A model generated the notes under the pieces. It had not been told where the DNA came from, did no database searches, and saw only the letters and a list, made by a program, of their open reading frames with translations. The translations under genes and the position numbers were made by a program. This document shows, piece by piece, positions 36,891 through 48,583 of a DNA stretch of 64,000 nt. Within the stretch, counting starts at the first letter, position 1. Every line of letters begins with the position of its first letter. The stretch is from Litoditis marina (lineage: Eukaryota; Nematoda; Chromadorea; Rhabditida; Rhabditidae). The stretch spans positions 1 to 64,000 of the forward strand of contig CAXIWQ010000277.1 in assembly GCA_964036275.1 (NCBI GenBank). The letters are read 5' to 3'.

Positions 36891-36930
36891 AATGAGTAAC
36901 CAGAAAGGACTACCGCGTGCGGTTACTCAC

Positions 36931-37208
36931 TATTCCCACCTTTCCGGGCAGTCCGACCCTGGACTTTTCAAAAGTATATTTAACTCGGATGAGTCTTCTA
37001 AAAAACAAATAAATAAATACAATACTCGAGTAGTTTGAATTTCGCAGAAAGTTATCATTCTAGCTTAGGTTATCAGTAGCCGTGGGGCATGTTTAGAAAG
37101 CTGCACTAGCCACCAATTTGCTCCCAAATAGTTCAGGCCCGGGGACAGACGAAACTTGTCTAGGAATGTCACATCGACTAACCTTCCGAATTCAAAGCGA
37201 ACTCGGAT
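36931..37208. other. Short unique stretch between mobile elements
   Basis: I see no gene or repeat in this stretch. Confidence 0.4.
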
Positions 37209-37842
37209 TGTGTGTGTACAAACCGCGCCACTGTTTTTGCGCGAGGGGGTGTGGCCTGTCGAGGGGGCGTGGCCTAAACGGGCGCCGCGGATTTCGCAAT
37301 AAGGTGAAATATCTTTCAAATTAAGGTTTTCTATTCATTCTTCAATGAATATCGAAGAGAGGAGAACGTATTTATGAGTATTTGTCAATTATTTCATCCG
37401 TAATGTGTAAAATTGTATATATTCATCAATAAGGATCAATTAGACCATATTTGAAGACTAGTACTGAGAGTAACATAGTTCTCGGTTTCTCACTACATTC
37501 TAAACTCATTGTTTTGGAAACTATAGAACATTTGTGGAAAGGATAACAGTCTCGTGAAGTTCATAATTCCTTTCACATTGAACTATTGTGTCACATTAGA
37601 ATTCCGCACTGCTTCGCACTAATGAAGACTTTTAAGTTTGTCTGCACGTTAAGGAATCTTACAGCCTAAACCGGTACAGTTCTGCTTAGAAATAAGGTAG
37701 GCGCTGAATACAAGTTTGGATGTGTTGTGTAAAATAGGACAGGTGTGGATAAAAATTCGAAAAAAAGGTCCACGCCGAACATGACATCACAAATATTATG
37801 TGCAATGCTCATTTACATGCCGGATCGGCGTTAGCTCATAAA
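37209..37842 (+). repeat. Block A, direct copy 1 (outside the palindrome)
   Basis: About 99% identical to 39017-39648, with a handful of substitutions and two small indels. It starts TGTGTGTGTACAAACCGC and includes GAGGGGGTGTGGCC and GAGGGGGCGTGGCC; it ends GTTAGCTCATAAA. The palindrome's left arm begins at its last bases. Confidence 0.9.
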
Positions 37843-37988
37843 GTCAGAACGGGTACCACAACTAAGCAAACTGTATTTCAAACTCGAATTATGATAGTTA
37901 ACCAGACGTACACAGCTCTACTACCTATGAAACCGTACTTTAGTTATAGAAAATAATGCGGATCTCACCCACACTAAATTTTTTCCAG

Positions 37989-38135
37989 AATTATGCCAAA
38001 CAGTGAAAGGCGCAACTACGACTTTCTTGTCCAGCGTCGATCATAAGACAACGTCAATCGACAAAACTGCATATGCTCAAGATTCCAATTTGGTGGAACC
38101 TCCTGTTCGGAGCAACATCCATAATCAGTTTCTAG
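37989..38135 (+). CDS. Exon-like open segment in the palindrome arm
   Basis: A strong acceptor (TTTTTTCCAG) and a GTAAGG donor bound 147 bp that stay open in the frame entering in phase 1 (48 codons; contains KGATTTFLSSVDHKTTSIDK). No flanking exon in matching phase was found, so gene membership is unproven. The same segment lies inverted at 44787-44933. No family recognised. Confidence 0.35.
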
Positions 38136-39016
38136 GTAAGGCTTTTGGTTATCCTTTCGTTTCTTTTAAATTTTTATAGGTGTTGTAATTTCAAACATGA
38201 AAATAGAGTGGCCTTTTAGTTGTGAAGTTAAATACTTTTCGACGTATGAACGCGAAACACGTCCCTTAGAGGCGGATCATCTACGCACATCCACATTCGT
38301 ATCAGCGAAACTCCCTTTCTGCGCCAAACTATAAAGTTAACTAGCCGGTAAGAAAATATGCGATCGGTTCACTTGATAGGATAGTTCTGCAACTGTCGTC
38401 GTAGTAATATTCTGCCGTTTTCGACTAGACATTGCGGGTTCCACATGAGTCGATCCAACTAGTTTCCTATCACTTGAATCATTTAATGCATTTCACTAGA
38501 AATTGATGTACTCCAGCACGCAAAGGAGGATATGACCTAATCTTTCGGAGCTATTTTTTTCGCTAGGCCTCAGAAACTTCTTCTAAAATTGACGTCAACA
38601 TTACAAATCCAACTAACGAGCATGAAACTTGAAACCCTGTACGAAGGAATGTGAGCTATCCACGCCACAATCCTCTATAGAGAAAACGCATACAGTTTGC
38701 ATTAATGAACCTTCCGGACCTTCGTTCCGGCTTATTCGCACTCATTTCCCTGTTCAATACGGTTTCATTTGAACCTGACCCGGAGTCATTACACAACCGT
38801 TCTTCTCTAAATATCAGCACGAACTGGGTTCTTTCAAAAACCGCGCCCACCCACATTCACTTTAGCGCACGATCGTGCTCATCCTTTCCGTATACCAGTC
38901 AAGTTTTAAACCGAGTTATATAAGCACATCAATTATTTTTCGAAGTGCAGAGTTTTGGAGTCAAATACATCTCAGAACGCAGCCTGGTCCTGACAGGCAC
39001 TACTGACAGTATCCGA

Positions 39017-39648
39017 TGTGTGTGTACAAACCGCGCCACTGTTTTTGCGCGAGGGGGTGTGGCCTGTCGAGGGGGCGTGGCCTAAACGGGCGCCGCGGAT
39101 TTCGCAATAAGGTGAAATATCTTTCAAATTAAGATTTTCTATTCATTCTTCAATGAATATCGAAGAGAGGAGAAAGTATTTATGAGTATTTGTCAATTAT
39201 TTCATCCGTAATGTGTAAAATTGTATATATTCATCAATAAGGATCAATTAGACCATATTTGAAGACTAGTACTGAGAGTAACATAGTTCTCGGTTTCTCA
39301 CTACATTCTAAACTCATTGTTTTGGAAACTATAGAACATTTGTGGAAAGGATAACAGTCTCGTGAAGTTCATAATTCCTTTCACATTGAACTATTGTTGT
39401 CACATTAGAATTCCGCACTGCTTCGCACTAATTAAGACTTTTAAGTTTGTCTGCACGTTAAGGAATCTTACAGCCTAAACCGGTACAGTTCTGCTCAGAA
39501 ATAAGGTAGGCGCTGAATACAAGTTTGGATGTGTGTAAAATAGGACAGGTGTGGATAAAAATTCGAAAAAAAGGTCCACGCCGAACATGACATCACAAAT
39601 ATTATGTGCAATGCTCATTTACATGCCGGATCGGCGTTAGCTCATAAA
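39017..39648 (+). repeat. Block A, direct copy 2 (inside left arm)
   Basis: Direct copy of 37209-37842, separated from it by 1.17 kb. The pair could be read as two long terminal repeats of a small LTR-type element, but there is no primer-binding site, polypurine tract or coding sequence that would prove it. Its mirror is 43274-43905. Confidence 0.9.
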
Positions 39649-39775
39649 TATATATGATCAAAAAAGCTCATACTTTTGTTCGCTATTGGTAAGATGTAAA
39701 GCTATGTGTAGGGTTAGTTGGGAGGAACCCAGTGTTTACTGTCAATCGCTACTGCGTACAGGTGGAGACTGAAAC

Positions 39776-39870
39776 TGAATTGTAGTTTGATCTGGCATAC
39801 ACAGCACGAATTTCCAAGAACGCTCAAAACGCACAATAATCAAAGTACAAACTCGACACGATTCAAAAAA
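39776..39870 (+). repeat. TGTAGTTTGATC foldback repeat in the left arm
   Basis: It contains GAATTGTAGTTTGATCTGGC at the left, CGCTCAAAACGC in the centre and ACGATTCAAAAAA at the right, in the family order. Mirrored at 43052-43146. Confidence 0.65.
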
Positions 39871-40927
39871 TGAATTAGCCATATTTGAGTACTGAGAGTA
39901 GCATAGAAAACTAGTACGGAGAGTAACATATGTTTCGGTTTCCTACTACATTCTAAAAGCATCGTTTACATTTGTGAACAACATATTTTTTTAAAGGGAT
40001 AAAAGTCTAGTGAAATATTCATATTTCCAACTTTAAATTAAACCCGAAGCTCATAAACTCAGAATACAGCAGAATTGAAATCGTTTTCTTGAACATAAGG
40101 CAATCGCATGTAGTAAGTGAACAATTCATTTCACTAAGCTTCTGGCTGGGCTGGTGAAGGATCATTCAATGATTTCCTTAGTTCAATCTAGAATCGACGA
40201 GTACTAAATCTACTGATTAGTTGCTTAAGACCACTAACAAGTGAACGCTAATTCATTATCAGGATCGCAACTAGTTGTAAAAGAGCAATTATTTACGTAA
40301 ATCATGATAGTTTGGGTCAATAATTGCCATAACCAGATGTTGCCAACTTAACACAACCTCTGTGATCAAGCTGGTAGCACGGTTCATCTTCATACTAGTA
40401 TCAGAAGAAACATTATTGTTCCTCCAGCAACATATGTGTATATGTTTTCGATCATTTCAATTTTTATTGAGGCTCGAACATAGGAGATTGGGAGACCCTA
40501 TGAAAGCACCGATATTTCGATGACAAGATTCTTCGTGGAAATCCCGGTGTCAAGACATTCTCTGAACATTAAAAATTCGGTGATATTTTGCGGGAATTGC
40601 ATCCACAAACAGTTCTCAATGGGGAAGTCTTCTGAATTGACTTCCTCCGTGGAACCCTTGCATTTTCAAATGCAGTATCGGAATTTCGTGAGAAACTTGA
40701 AAATTAATGAAATCCGCATGATGGTGAAAACGTTTTGAAGTGCGAAGTTATATTTGCATTAATCTTGAAGATGGCGATAACTAGCTTTGCCTTCTTCATC
40801 CACCCTGTTTTTTAATTGTGTTCCAAGCCAAACGTACCAAGAGACAGCAAGTTTATATCTCAATCTGTTCTTTGTTTATTGTCTTGTCTGTATGGCTTAA
40901 CACGTTACAAGAAGCCTCTATAATATC

Positions 40928-41001
40928 CCGCCGCAGGCGGCATTCGAACCCGCGATTAAACATGGGCAGACTGCTGCGCTATCCACTTCTCTACGCAGGT
41001 A
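40928..41001 (-). repeat. tRNA-derived segment (not a functional tRNA)
   Basis: On the minus strand GTGGATAGCGCAGCAG resembles an A box and GGGTTCGAATGCC a B box about 20 nt downstream. The acceptor stem and anticodon arm do not fold properly, so it is likely a tRNA relic or SINE head. Mirrored on the plus strand at 41921-41994. Confidence 0.5.
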
Positions 41002-41387
41002 TTTGAGAAGACTGCTTACGCATTGACATATATATTTGCCCACAGACACTTGCAAAATGTACTCAATCTTGCTGATAGTGTTGTTCTAATAAAACCTCGA
41101 TGTAGAAATACTTCTATAGTAGGTGCAAAGTTCATAGAACGTTTACTGCCCGCGGGATCCGGACCATCTCAAACATTTTTCAGGCGTGCGATTCACCTTG
41201 AGAATAAAAAACAAACTTAACAGAAACTCTGGCGAAGAGACGACATAAACGACATATGTATTAGTATAAAAAACCAGTGTGAAATGGGTACCGATTAGTT
41301 TTTGTTATGTTACACTAAATGAAACGTAGAAAAATAGTTCAATAACTGAAAAACTTCAGCTGACATGGAAAATCTAATCTCGCATTT

Positions 41388-41534
41388 CCGAAAGTATAAA
41401 CCACTCAGCTGAGCATTGATGAAAATAGTGAAAGTGATAGCATATTAATTTTGTTCAACTATTCGCATGAAAATAACTCAATCGTATAATTCACATGCCG
41501 TTCGTGTATTATTCATCTAACTACAGAACTTTGA
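41388..41534. other. Loop of the 7.2-kb palindrome
   Basis: The 147-bp spacer between the arms is AT-rich and unique. Pairing ends at CGCATTT (41381-41387) and resumes at AAATGCG (41535-41541). Confidence 0.9.
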
Positions 41535-44500
41535 AAATGCGAGATTAGATTTTCCATGTCAGCTGAAGTTTTTCAGTTATTGAACTCTTTTTCTACGTTT
41601 CATTTAGTGTAACATAACAAAAACTAATCGGTACCCATTTCACACTGGTTTTTTATACTAATACATATGTCGTTTATGTCGTCTCTTCGCCAGAGTTTCT
41701 GTTAAGTTTGTTTTTTATTCTCAAGGTGAATCGCACGCCTGAAAAATGTTTGAGATGGTCCGGATCCCGCTGGCAGTAAACGTTCTATGAACTTTGCACC
41801 TACTATAGAAGTATTTCTACATCGAGGTTTTATTAGAACAACACTATCAGCAAGATTGAGTACATTTTGCAAGTGTCTGTGGGCAAATATATATGTCAAT
41901 GCGTAAGCAGTCTTCTCAAATACCTGCGTAGAGAAGTGGATAGCGCAGCAGTCTGCCCATGTTTAATCGCGGGTTCGAATGCCGCCTGCGGCGGGATATT
42001 ATAGAGGCTTCTTGTAACGTGTTAAGCCATACAGACAAGACAATAAACAAAGAACAGATTGAGATATAAACTTGCTGTCTCTTGGTACGTTTGGCTTGGA
42101 ACACAATTAAAAAACAGGGTGGATGAAGAAGGCAAAGCTAGTTATCGCCATCTTCAAGATTAATGCAAATATAACTTCGCACTTCAAAACGTTTTCACCA
42201 TCATGCGGATTTCATTAATTTTCAAGTTTCTCACGAAATTCCGATACTGCATTTGAAAATGCAAGGGTTCCACGGAGGAAGTCAATTCAGAAGACTTCCC
42301 CATTGAGAACTGTTTGTGGATGCAATTCCCGCAAAATATCACCGAATTTTTAATGTTCAGAGAATGTCTTGACACCGGGATTTCCACGAAGAATCTTGTC
42401 ATCGAAATATCGGTGCTTTCATAGGGTCTCCCAATCTCCTATGTTCGAGCCTCAATAAAAATTGAAATGATCGAAAACATATACACATATGTTGCTGGAG
42501 GAACAATAATGTTTCTTCTGATACTAGTATGAAGATGAACCGTGCTACCAGCTTGATCACAGAGGTTGTGTTAAGTTGGCAACATCTGGTTATGGCAATT
42601 ATTGACCCAAACTATCATGATTTACGTAAATAATTGCTCTTTTACAACTAGTTGCGATCCTGATAATGAATTAGCGTTCACTTGTTAGTGGTCTTAAGCA
42701 ACTAATCAGTAGATTTAGTACTCGTCGATTCTAGATTGAACTAAGGAAATCATTGAATGATCCTTCACCAGCCCAGCCAGAAGCTTAGTGAAATGAATTG
42801 TTCACTTACTACATGCGATTGCCTTATGTTCAAGAAAACGATTTCAATTCTGCTGTATTCTGAGTTTATGAGCTTCGGGTTTAATTTAAAGTTGGAAATA
42901 TGAATATTTCACTAGACTTTTATCCCTTTAAAAAAATATGTTGTTCACAAATGTAAACGATGCTTTTAGAATGTAGTAGGAAACCGAAACATATGTTACT
43001 CTCCGTACTAGTTTTCTATGCTACTCTCAGTACTCAAATATGGCTAATTCATTTTTTGAATCGTGTCGAGTTTGTACTTTGATTATTGTGCGTTTTGAGC
43101 GTTCTTGGAAATTCGTGCTGTGTATGCCAGATCAAACTACAATTCAGTTTCAGTCTCCACCTGTACGCAGTAGCGATTGACAGTAAACACTGGGTTCCTC
43201 CCAACTAACCCTACACATAGCTTTACATCTTACCAATAGCGAACAAAAGTATGAGCTTTTTTGATCATATATATTTATGAGCTAACGCCGATCCGGCATG
43301 TAAATGAGCATTGCACATAATATTTGTGATGTCATGTTCGGCGTGGACCTTTTTTTCGAATTTTTATCCACACCTGTCCTATTTTACACACATCCAAACT
43401 TGTATTCAGCGCCTACCTTATTCCTGAGCAGAACTGTACCGGTTTAGGCTGTAAGATTCCTTAACGTGCAGACAAACTTAAAAGTCTTAATTAGTGCGAA
43501 GCAGTGCGGAATTCTAATGTGACAACAATAGTTCAATGTGAAAGGAATTATGAACTTCACGAGACTGTTATCCTTTCCACAAATGTTCTATAGTTTCCAA
43601 AACAATGAGTTTAGAATGTAGTGAGAAACCGAGAACTATGTTACTCTCAGTACTAGTCTTCAAATATGGTCTAATTGATCCTTATTGATGAATATATACA
43701 ATTTTACACATTACGGATGAAATAATTGACAAATACTCATAAATACTTTCTCCTCTCTTCGATATTCATTGAAGAATGAATAGAAAATCTTAATTTGAAA
43801 GATATTTCACCTTATTGCGAAATCCGCGGCGCCCGTTTAGGCCACGCCCCCTCGACAGGCCACACCCCCTCGCGCAAAAACAGTGGCGCGGTTTGTACAC
43901 ACACATCGGATACTGTCAGTAGTGCCTGTCAGGACCAGGCTGCGTTCTGAGATGTATTTGACTCCAAAACTCTGCACTTCGAAAAATAATTGATGTGCTT
44001 ATATAACTCGGTTTAAAACTTGACTGGTATACGGAAAGGATGAGCACGATCGTGCGCTAAAGTGAATGTGGGTGGGCGCGGTTTTTGAAAGAACCCAGTT
44101 CGTGCTGATATTTAGAGAAGAACGGTTGTGTAATGACTCCGGGTCAGGTTCAAATGAAACCGTATTGAACAGGGAAATGAGTGCGAATAAGCCGGAACGA
44201 AGGTCCGGAAGGTTCATTAATGCAAACTGTATGCGTTTTCTCTATAGAGGATTGTGGCGTGGATAGCTCACATTCCTTCGTACAGGGTTTCAAGTTTCAT
44301 GCTCGTTAGTTGGATTTGTAATGTTGACGTCAATTTTAGAAGAAGTTTCTGAGGCCTAGCGAAAAAAATAGCTCCGAAAGATTAGGTCATATCCTCCTTT
44401 GCGTGCTGGAGTACATCAATTTCTAGTGAAATGCATTAAATGATTCAAGTGATAGGAAACTAGTTGGATCGACTCATGTGGAACCCGCAATGTCTAGTCG

Positions 44501-45082
44501 AAAACGGCAGAATATTACTACGACGACAGTTGCAGAACTATCCTATCAAGTGAACCGATCGCATATTTTCTTACCGGCTAGTTAACTTTATAATTTGGCG
44601 CAGAAAGGGAGTTTCGCTGATACGAATGTGGATGTGCGTAGATGATCCGCCTCTAAGGGACGTGTTTCGCGTTCATACGTCGAAAAGTATTTAACTTCAC
44701 AACTAAAAGGCCACTCTATTTTCATGTTTGAAATTACAACACCTATAAAAATTTAAAAGAAACGAAAGGATAACCAAAAGCCTTACCTAGAAACTGATTA
44801 TGGATGTTGCTCCGAACAGGAGGTTCCACCAAATTGGAATCTTGAGCATATGCAGTTTTGTCGATTGACGTTGTCTTATGATCGACGCTGGACAAGAAAG
44901 TCGTAGTTGCGCCTTTCACTGTTTGGCATAATTCTGGAAAAAATTTAGTGTGGGTGAGATCCGCATTATTTTCTATAACTAAAGTACGGTTTCATAGGTA
45001 GTAGAGCTGTGTACGTCTGGTTAACTATCATAATTCGAGTTTGAAATACAGTTTGCTTAGTTGTGGTACCCGTTCTGACTTT
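41535..45082 (-). repeat. Right arm of the 7.2-kb palindrome
   Basis: Inverted copy of 37840-41387, with block A at 43274-43905, the tRNA-like segment at 41921-41994 and the exon-like segment at 44787-44933 (minus). It stops at 45082. Beyond it the sequence is unrelated to block A copy 1, so the outer copy of block A is not mirrored. Confidence 0.95.
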
Positions 45083-47269
45083 GAATCTATCATGAGAAGA
45101 AATTGTTTAATGACTGAATAGTCTGGCACGCTAGATGCGCAACAAATTATAGGGCGTGTTTCCCCTCGCGGAATTATCAGCACAATGAACGACCAAATAG
45201 ATCGCGCGCAGCGTGGCGAACCGTTTCTGACCATTTGCCAGCGGGCTAGAGAGTGTGTAGTTCATGGAACCACTTGACGCTTAATTCAGTCTGGCTAGCT
45301 GCGCCGTCTACAACAATGACATTGTGATTCTTCGAAGGTTTGATGGCGACTATACCCGCGTCCTGTCAGCTAGGACACTAGTTCTGGAATCCGTGTGCCA
45401 TGTTAAGTTATTTGGCAAGTTAACGTCTACGCTAGTTTTGGAGTAGCCTATTTGATAACACGCTGGGAAATTAAACATATTAGACAATATGGGACACTTT
45501 TGTGCTTAAGAAATTGTTGTCTATGTAGCGGGCTGAAATTTCACTTTGATTCAGTACTTGTCGAATCATCACAGTTGGATTGAATAGAACTACGCCCAGC
45601 TTAGTTTTCTGCTAAGATGTTAACAGTGTTACACAATGATCGAATACAATGATAAAAACGCCGTAGGTTTCTTTGCGTAGTGATCACGAAATGAAATTTG
45701 AAATGATGGTTCATTCGAGAATGTGAAACCAACTAAATTGTTCGTGGTGTCTCTTTGATATACGGGCCGTAATAGCAACATCTTGTTCATCGGAACCCAG
45801 TTCCACAGTTGTTCAAAGACGGTGAGTTTGCATGCCGGGAAAGCGTGAACACTCCATAAACGGTCGTACATAAGTTTTCCATTGAGGACCCTGCATCTTG
45901 AAAAGAGACATGAAATGGCGTTGCTCAGGTTTTGGCAAAAATTATTCTGATGCAAAAGATAATAATAACATAAAGCGTAGTTCAAGGGATTTGCCATTAA
46001 AAGACAATGAAAGGGGGCATTGATCAAACTGACGGGAAAAAAATCATATAAAACGCGGACTGGAGAAAATAGCAGATCAAATGCGAAAATAAATACATGA
46101 CATGTGACGCTTCATTGTCTGGAATAGTCGATGGAACAAAATACTGTAGAGGATGCTCGGCCAAGGCGAGTTAAAGAAAATAACAACAGCGAGAACTCTT
46201 TGATAACACACATGCCAAATATGTTCGCTAACGGTGAAATGGCTAGGATGTGAGGGTAACTGAGTCCCGGACCAAGGCGGGAAAACACTAACATAATGAA
46301 CTAAACAAATACAAGTCTGAAGGCAAGGTTACTTGAACTAAAGCAAGGCATTCTTTCTTGGTAAATGCTAGACATTGAGGGCTATGCTTTAAAGCGTAGG
46401 CGACAGCAAATTACATTTTATCTTCGCAAAAATGTTGCCTTCGTTTCTTGTGCTTCCTCGTCATACGCCTGGGAACGCTATATGTTTTGATGCAAGCAGA
46501 GATAATACCATATGTTCTCGGCAAATGTTGCGAACGCGCCGACAGATGAGTCACGCTCGAAACAACAGTCAAAAAAACGGGTAATAGAAATCAAATATGT
46601 AGTAGAAGCACAAAGACATTTCTACGTACACATCTGTACATAGTACAATCCAAAGCACATGTAGTGGATCTGGGATCTGCCACTAAGGGACAAAAGTCTG
46701 CCGACCGCCGGCTAGACAAAGAGGGTCTGGGAGAAGATTGGCGAACTACATACAAACACTTATTTCTCAACTACACGCTACACGCAACCGTTTCACGGGG
46801 CCGGCCGGCCAACTCAATCTCAACAACTCAACTCCACCGCTGAAACAACCAAAATAACGAGGAGCTTTAGAACTTCAAACCCGTCAGAAAGCACTAAATA
46901 GGGCCCATAGCGCTAACTGAATAGGAGAAAAGCAGCGTAAAAGCGGCTAGCTAGCATAATCCTCTGATGGGGCAACCACCGGCACAACAAACTCACAAAT
47001 TCACGCGGGAGGAAACCACGGTGCGGAAAGGCAAACTTGCCAACGTGCGAAAATCACATCTCAAAGTGATTGCCAAAATTCTCCGGCGAACTACCGCGTA
47101 TGCGTGGACGGCATTGACATGGAAAACGCAACGGGTATTAGATTCGCCTCTAAAGGACGCCTCAAACTTACTAACAAACAAAAAGGTAGGGGAAGGGTGG
47201 GCACATGAAGAGGTCGGATAGAAAGAAAGAGCTGCTACCAAAGTAGAATGAGAGAATTCCTAATGAGAA
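45083..47269. other. Gene-poor stretch with weak minus-strand ORFs
   Basis: Two adjacent minus-strand frames at 46112-46294 (60 codons) and 45629-46027 (132 codons) have protein-like composition. Examples are RVLNGKLMYDRLWSVHAFPA and FTFSNEPSFQISFRDHYAKK. They could be parts of a decayed or spliced gene, but splice phases do not clearly join them and no family is recognised. From 46.4 to 47.2 kb I see nothing to support. Confidence 0.35.
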
Positions 47270-47696
47270 GTGAGTTCCAGCGAACTCACGTTAACAGATT
47301 TCAATAAGAAGTCGGAATTAACAATCATTCATGTAGACCGGGGAAATGAAACACAGGATAAAATATAAACAAGTATTGAAGGAAAGGGTGTCGAGCTGCC
47401 GTCCCTTAGCTCGATTCGTCCAGAAGTCCTCTGGAGATCCTCTGTGGGGGAGGCGCCTATAAGCCTATAACATATGCGTCACTGGTATCTCGAGAACAAC
47501 AATATATCCCATTGATTGACTAAATCCCATGATTGGAAATATAACCTACGACACTATACAAGACTGTAACTAATGATGACACGAGTTAACTAGAGTATGT
47601 ATGAACTCATGATATATTATGTATTTACGAGATGTGCAACGAGTTAAATAATAACTAATGAGTAACCAGAAAGGACTACCGCGTGCGGTTACTCAC
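47270..47696 (+). mobile_element. Uninterrupted 427-bp hairpin-ended element
   Basis: It begins with the hairpin GTGAGTTC-CAGC-GAACTCAC and ends CCGCGTGCGGTTACTCAC. It is nearly identical to the outer parts of 30381-36930 and keeps both empty insertion sites: GATATATTATG near 47612 and AACTAATGAGTAACC near 47653. Non-coding. No flanking duplication is visible. Confidence 0.85.
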
Positions 47697-48229
47697 GCTA
47701 TTTATTCATTCAGTTTGGCCCGCCGTTATTTTCCAATGTTCTGTTTCAGTTTTATGAAGTTTTTCTCGAATTTTATGGAGAAAGTGTTGAAAGCATTGTT
47801 GAAAAGTGATCTGAATTTATGGACTTTACACATTTTTCATGTAAACTTCGTCGTTTACGAACACTACTCCAAAAATATCTGTAAACTGAATATTTGAGAG
47901 TTTGCGATATTCAATCGCCTTTTCTAGGTTCAACATTGTTTTAGCATCTCCATTCTGAACACACTTTTTGGGAAAAGGGTGAATTTCTCTCCTGACCAAA
48001 CCGAAGACTGATCAAATCTGTTAAGAAGAGTTCAACAAAACCGAGTCAGAGAAAAAATCTAAGCTGAATAAAACTGCTTTGGTTGATTTAATTCGGTTCT
48101 GAAGTTTGTCGGTTTGGTTCGAAAGTACTTTCTCCAAAAAAATATAAACAGATTGTAATCTACCAACTGAAAACTTGAAAGACATTGAAGAAATGTTAGG
48201 TTTCTAACGTGTTATGTTCCCTCTCATTA
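47697..48229. other. Gene-poor stretch
   Basis: AT-rich and non-coding as far as I can see. It has several TTCGGTTTGG-like words near 48095-48130. Confidence 0.4.
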
Positions 48230-48583
48230 CAGGTAACCGGTTAGCGGTTAACCATTTTTGGAACCACTTAATAACCAGTGGCCGTATCCACCAATACTGC
48301 GGGAAGCTCCCGCAGCTCTGCACCCTCCTATCTCACGCACTCTCTCCGGACTCTAACCTCCCGCGGGAGGCTGCGGGAGCTTCCCGCACATTGGTGGATA
48401 CAGCCACAGCACTGTCGAAAGCAAACTACATAACATTTCAAGTGAAACTTTGTTAAAAAATTTGCTGAAATGTGGTAGCAGTAGAGTTAGTTAGAGAATG
48501 TTATTGTGATCGACCGTACTGAAGTACTATACGACCAAAGAACCCTTTTGTGTTATGTGTGATCTGAAACCGCATCGAAACGA
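48230..48583 (+). repeat. Dispersed repeat copy 1, filled by a MITE
   Basis: Matches 49492-49718 from GGTTAGCGGTTAACCATTTT through GAAAGCAAACTACA to ACCGCATCGAAACGAA with scattered differences. It contains a 128-bp MITE that the second copy lacks. Confidence 0.85.
48279..48406. mobile_element. 128-bp MITE with CAG target duplication
   Basis: Inverted ends TGGCCGTATCCACCAAT and ATTGGTGGATACAGCCA continue inward as CTGCGGGAAGCTCCCGCAG and CTGCGGGAGCTTCCCGCA. CAG is present at 48276-48278 and 48407-48409. The sister repeat at 49492-49718 keeps the single CAG and lacks the element. A fragment with the same end lies at 15184-15200. Superfamily not assigned. Confidence 0.85.

Larger units (their letters stand above)
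30381..36930 (+). mobile_element. 427-bp hairpin-ended element carrying two nested insertions
   Basis: Outer parts 30381-30725, 32193-32237 and 36891-36930 are nearly identical to consecutive parts of the uninterrupted copy at 47270-47696. The left end is a hairpin, GTGAGTTC-CAGC-GAACTCAC. The right end contains GAGTAACC...GGTTACTC with CCGCGTGCGG inside. The extreme ends GTGAGT and ACTCAC are inverted. TA lies on both sides, but the shorter copy shows no duplication. There is no transposase. The two fills are listed separately. Confidence 0.85.
37840..41387 (+). repeat. Left arm of a 7.2-kb palindrome
   Basis: Each position p in this arm pairs with 82922-p in the right arm, with no net length change over 3548 bp in the places I checked. 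I saw only isolated single-base differences (for example near 38333, 39503, 41153 and 41345). The arm holds a 1.17-kb unique part, block A (39017-39648), and a 1.74-kb part with a diverged partial block A at about 39880-40010, a foldback repeat and a tRNA-like segment. Confidence 0.95.

Noticed and set aside
30381..36930. Helitron
   Set aside because: A hairpin lies near the right end, but there is no 5' TC, no 3' CTRR and no insertion between A and T common to both copies.
37209..39648. LTR retrotransposon
   Set aside because: Direct repeats are present, but there are no gag/pol frames, clear primer-binding site, polypurine tract or target duplication.
40928..41001. Functional tRNA in the palindrome arms
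   Set aside because: A-box-like and B-box-like words are present, but the acceptor and anticodon stems do not pair.
45629..46027. 132-codon minus-strand ORF as a confident gene
   Set aside because: Protein-like in parts, but no start context, partner exons in phase or known family; kept only as a note on the region.
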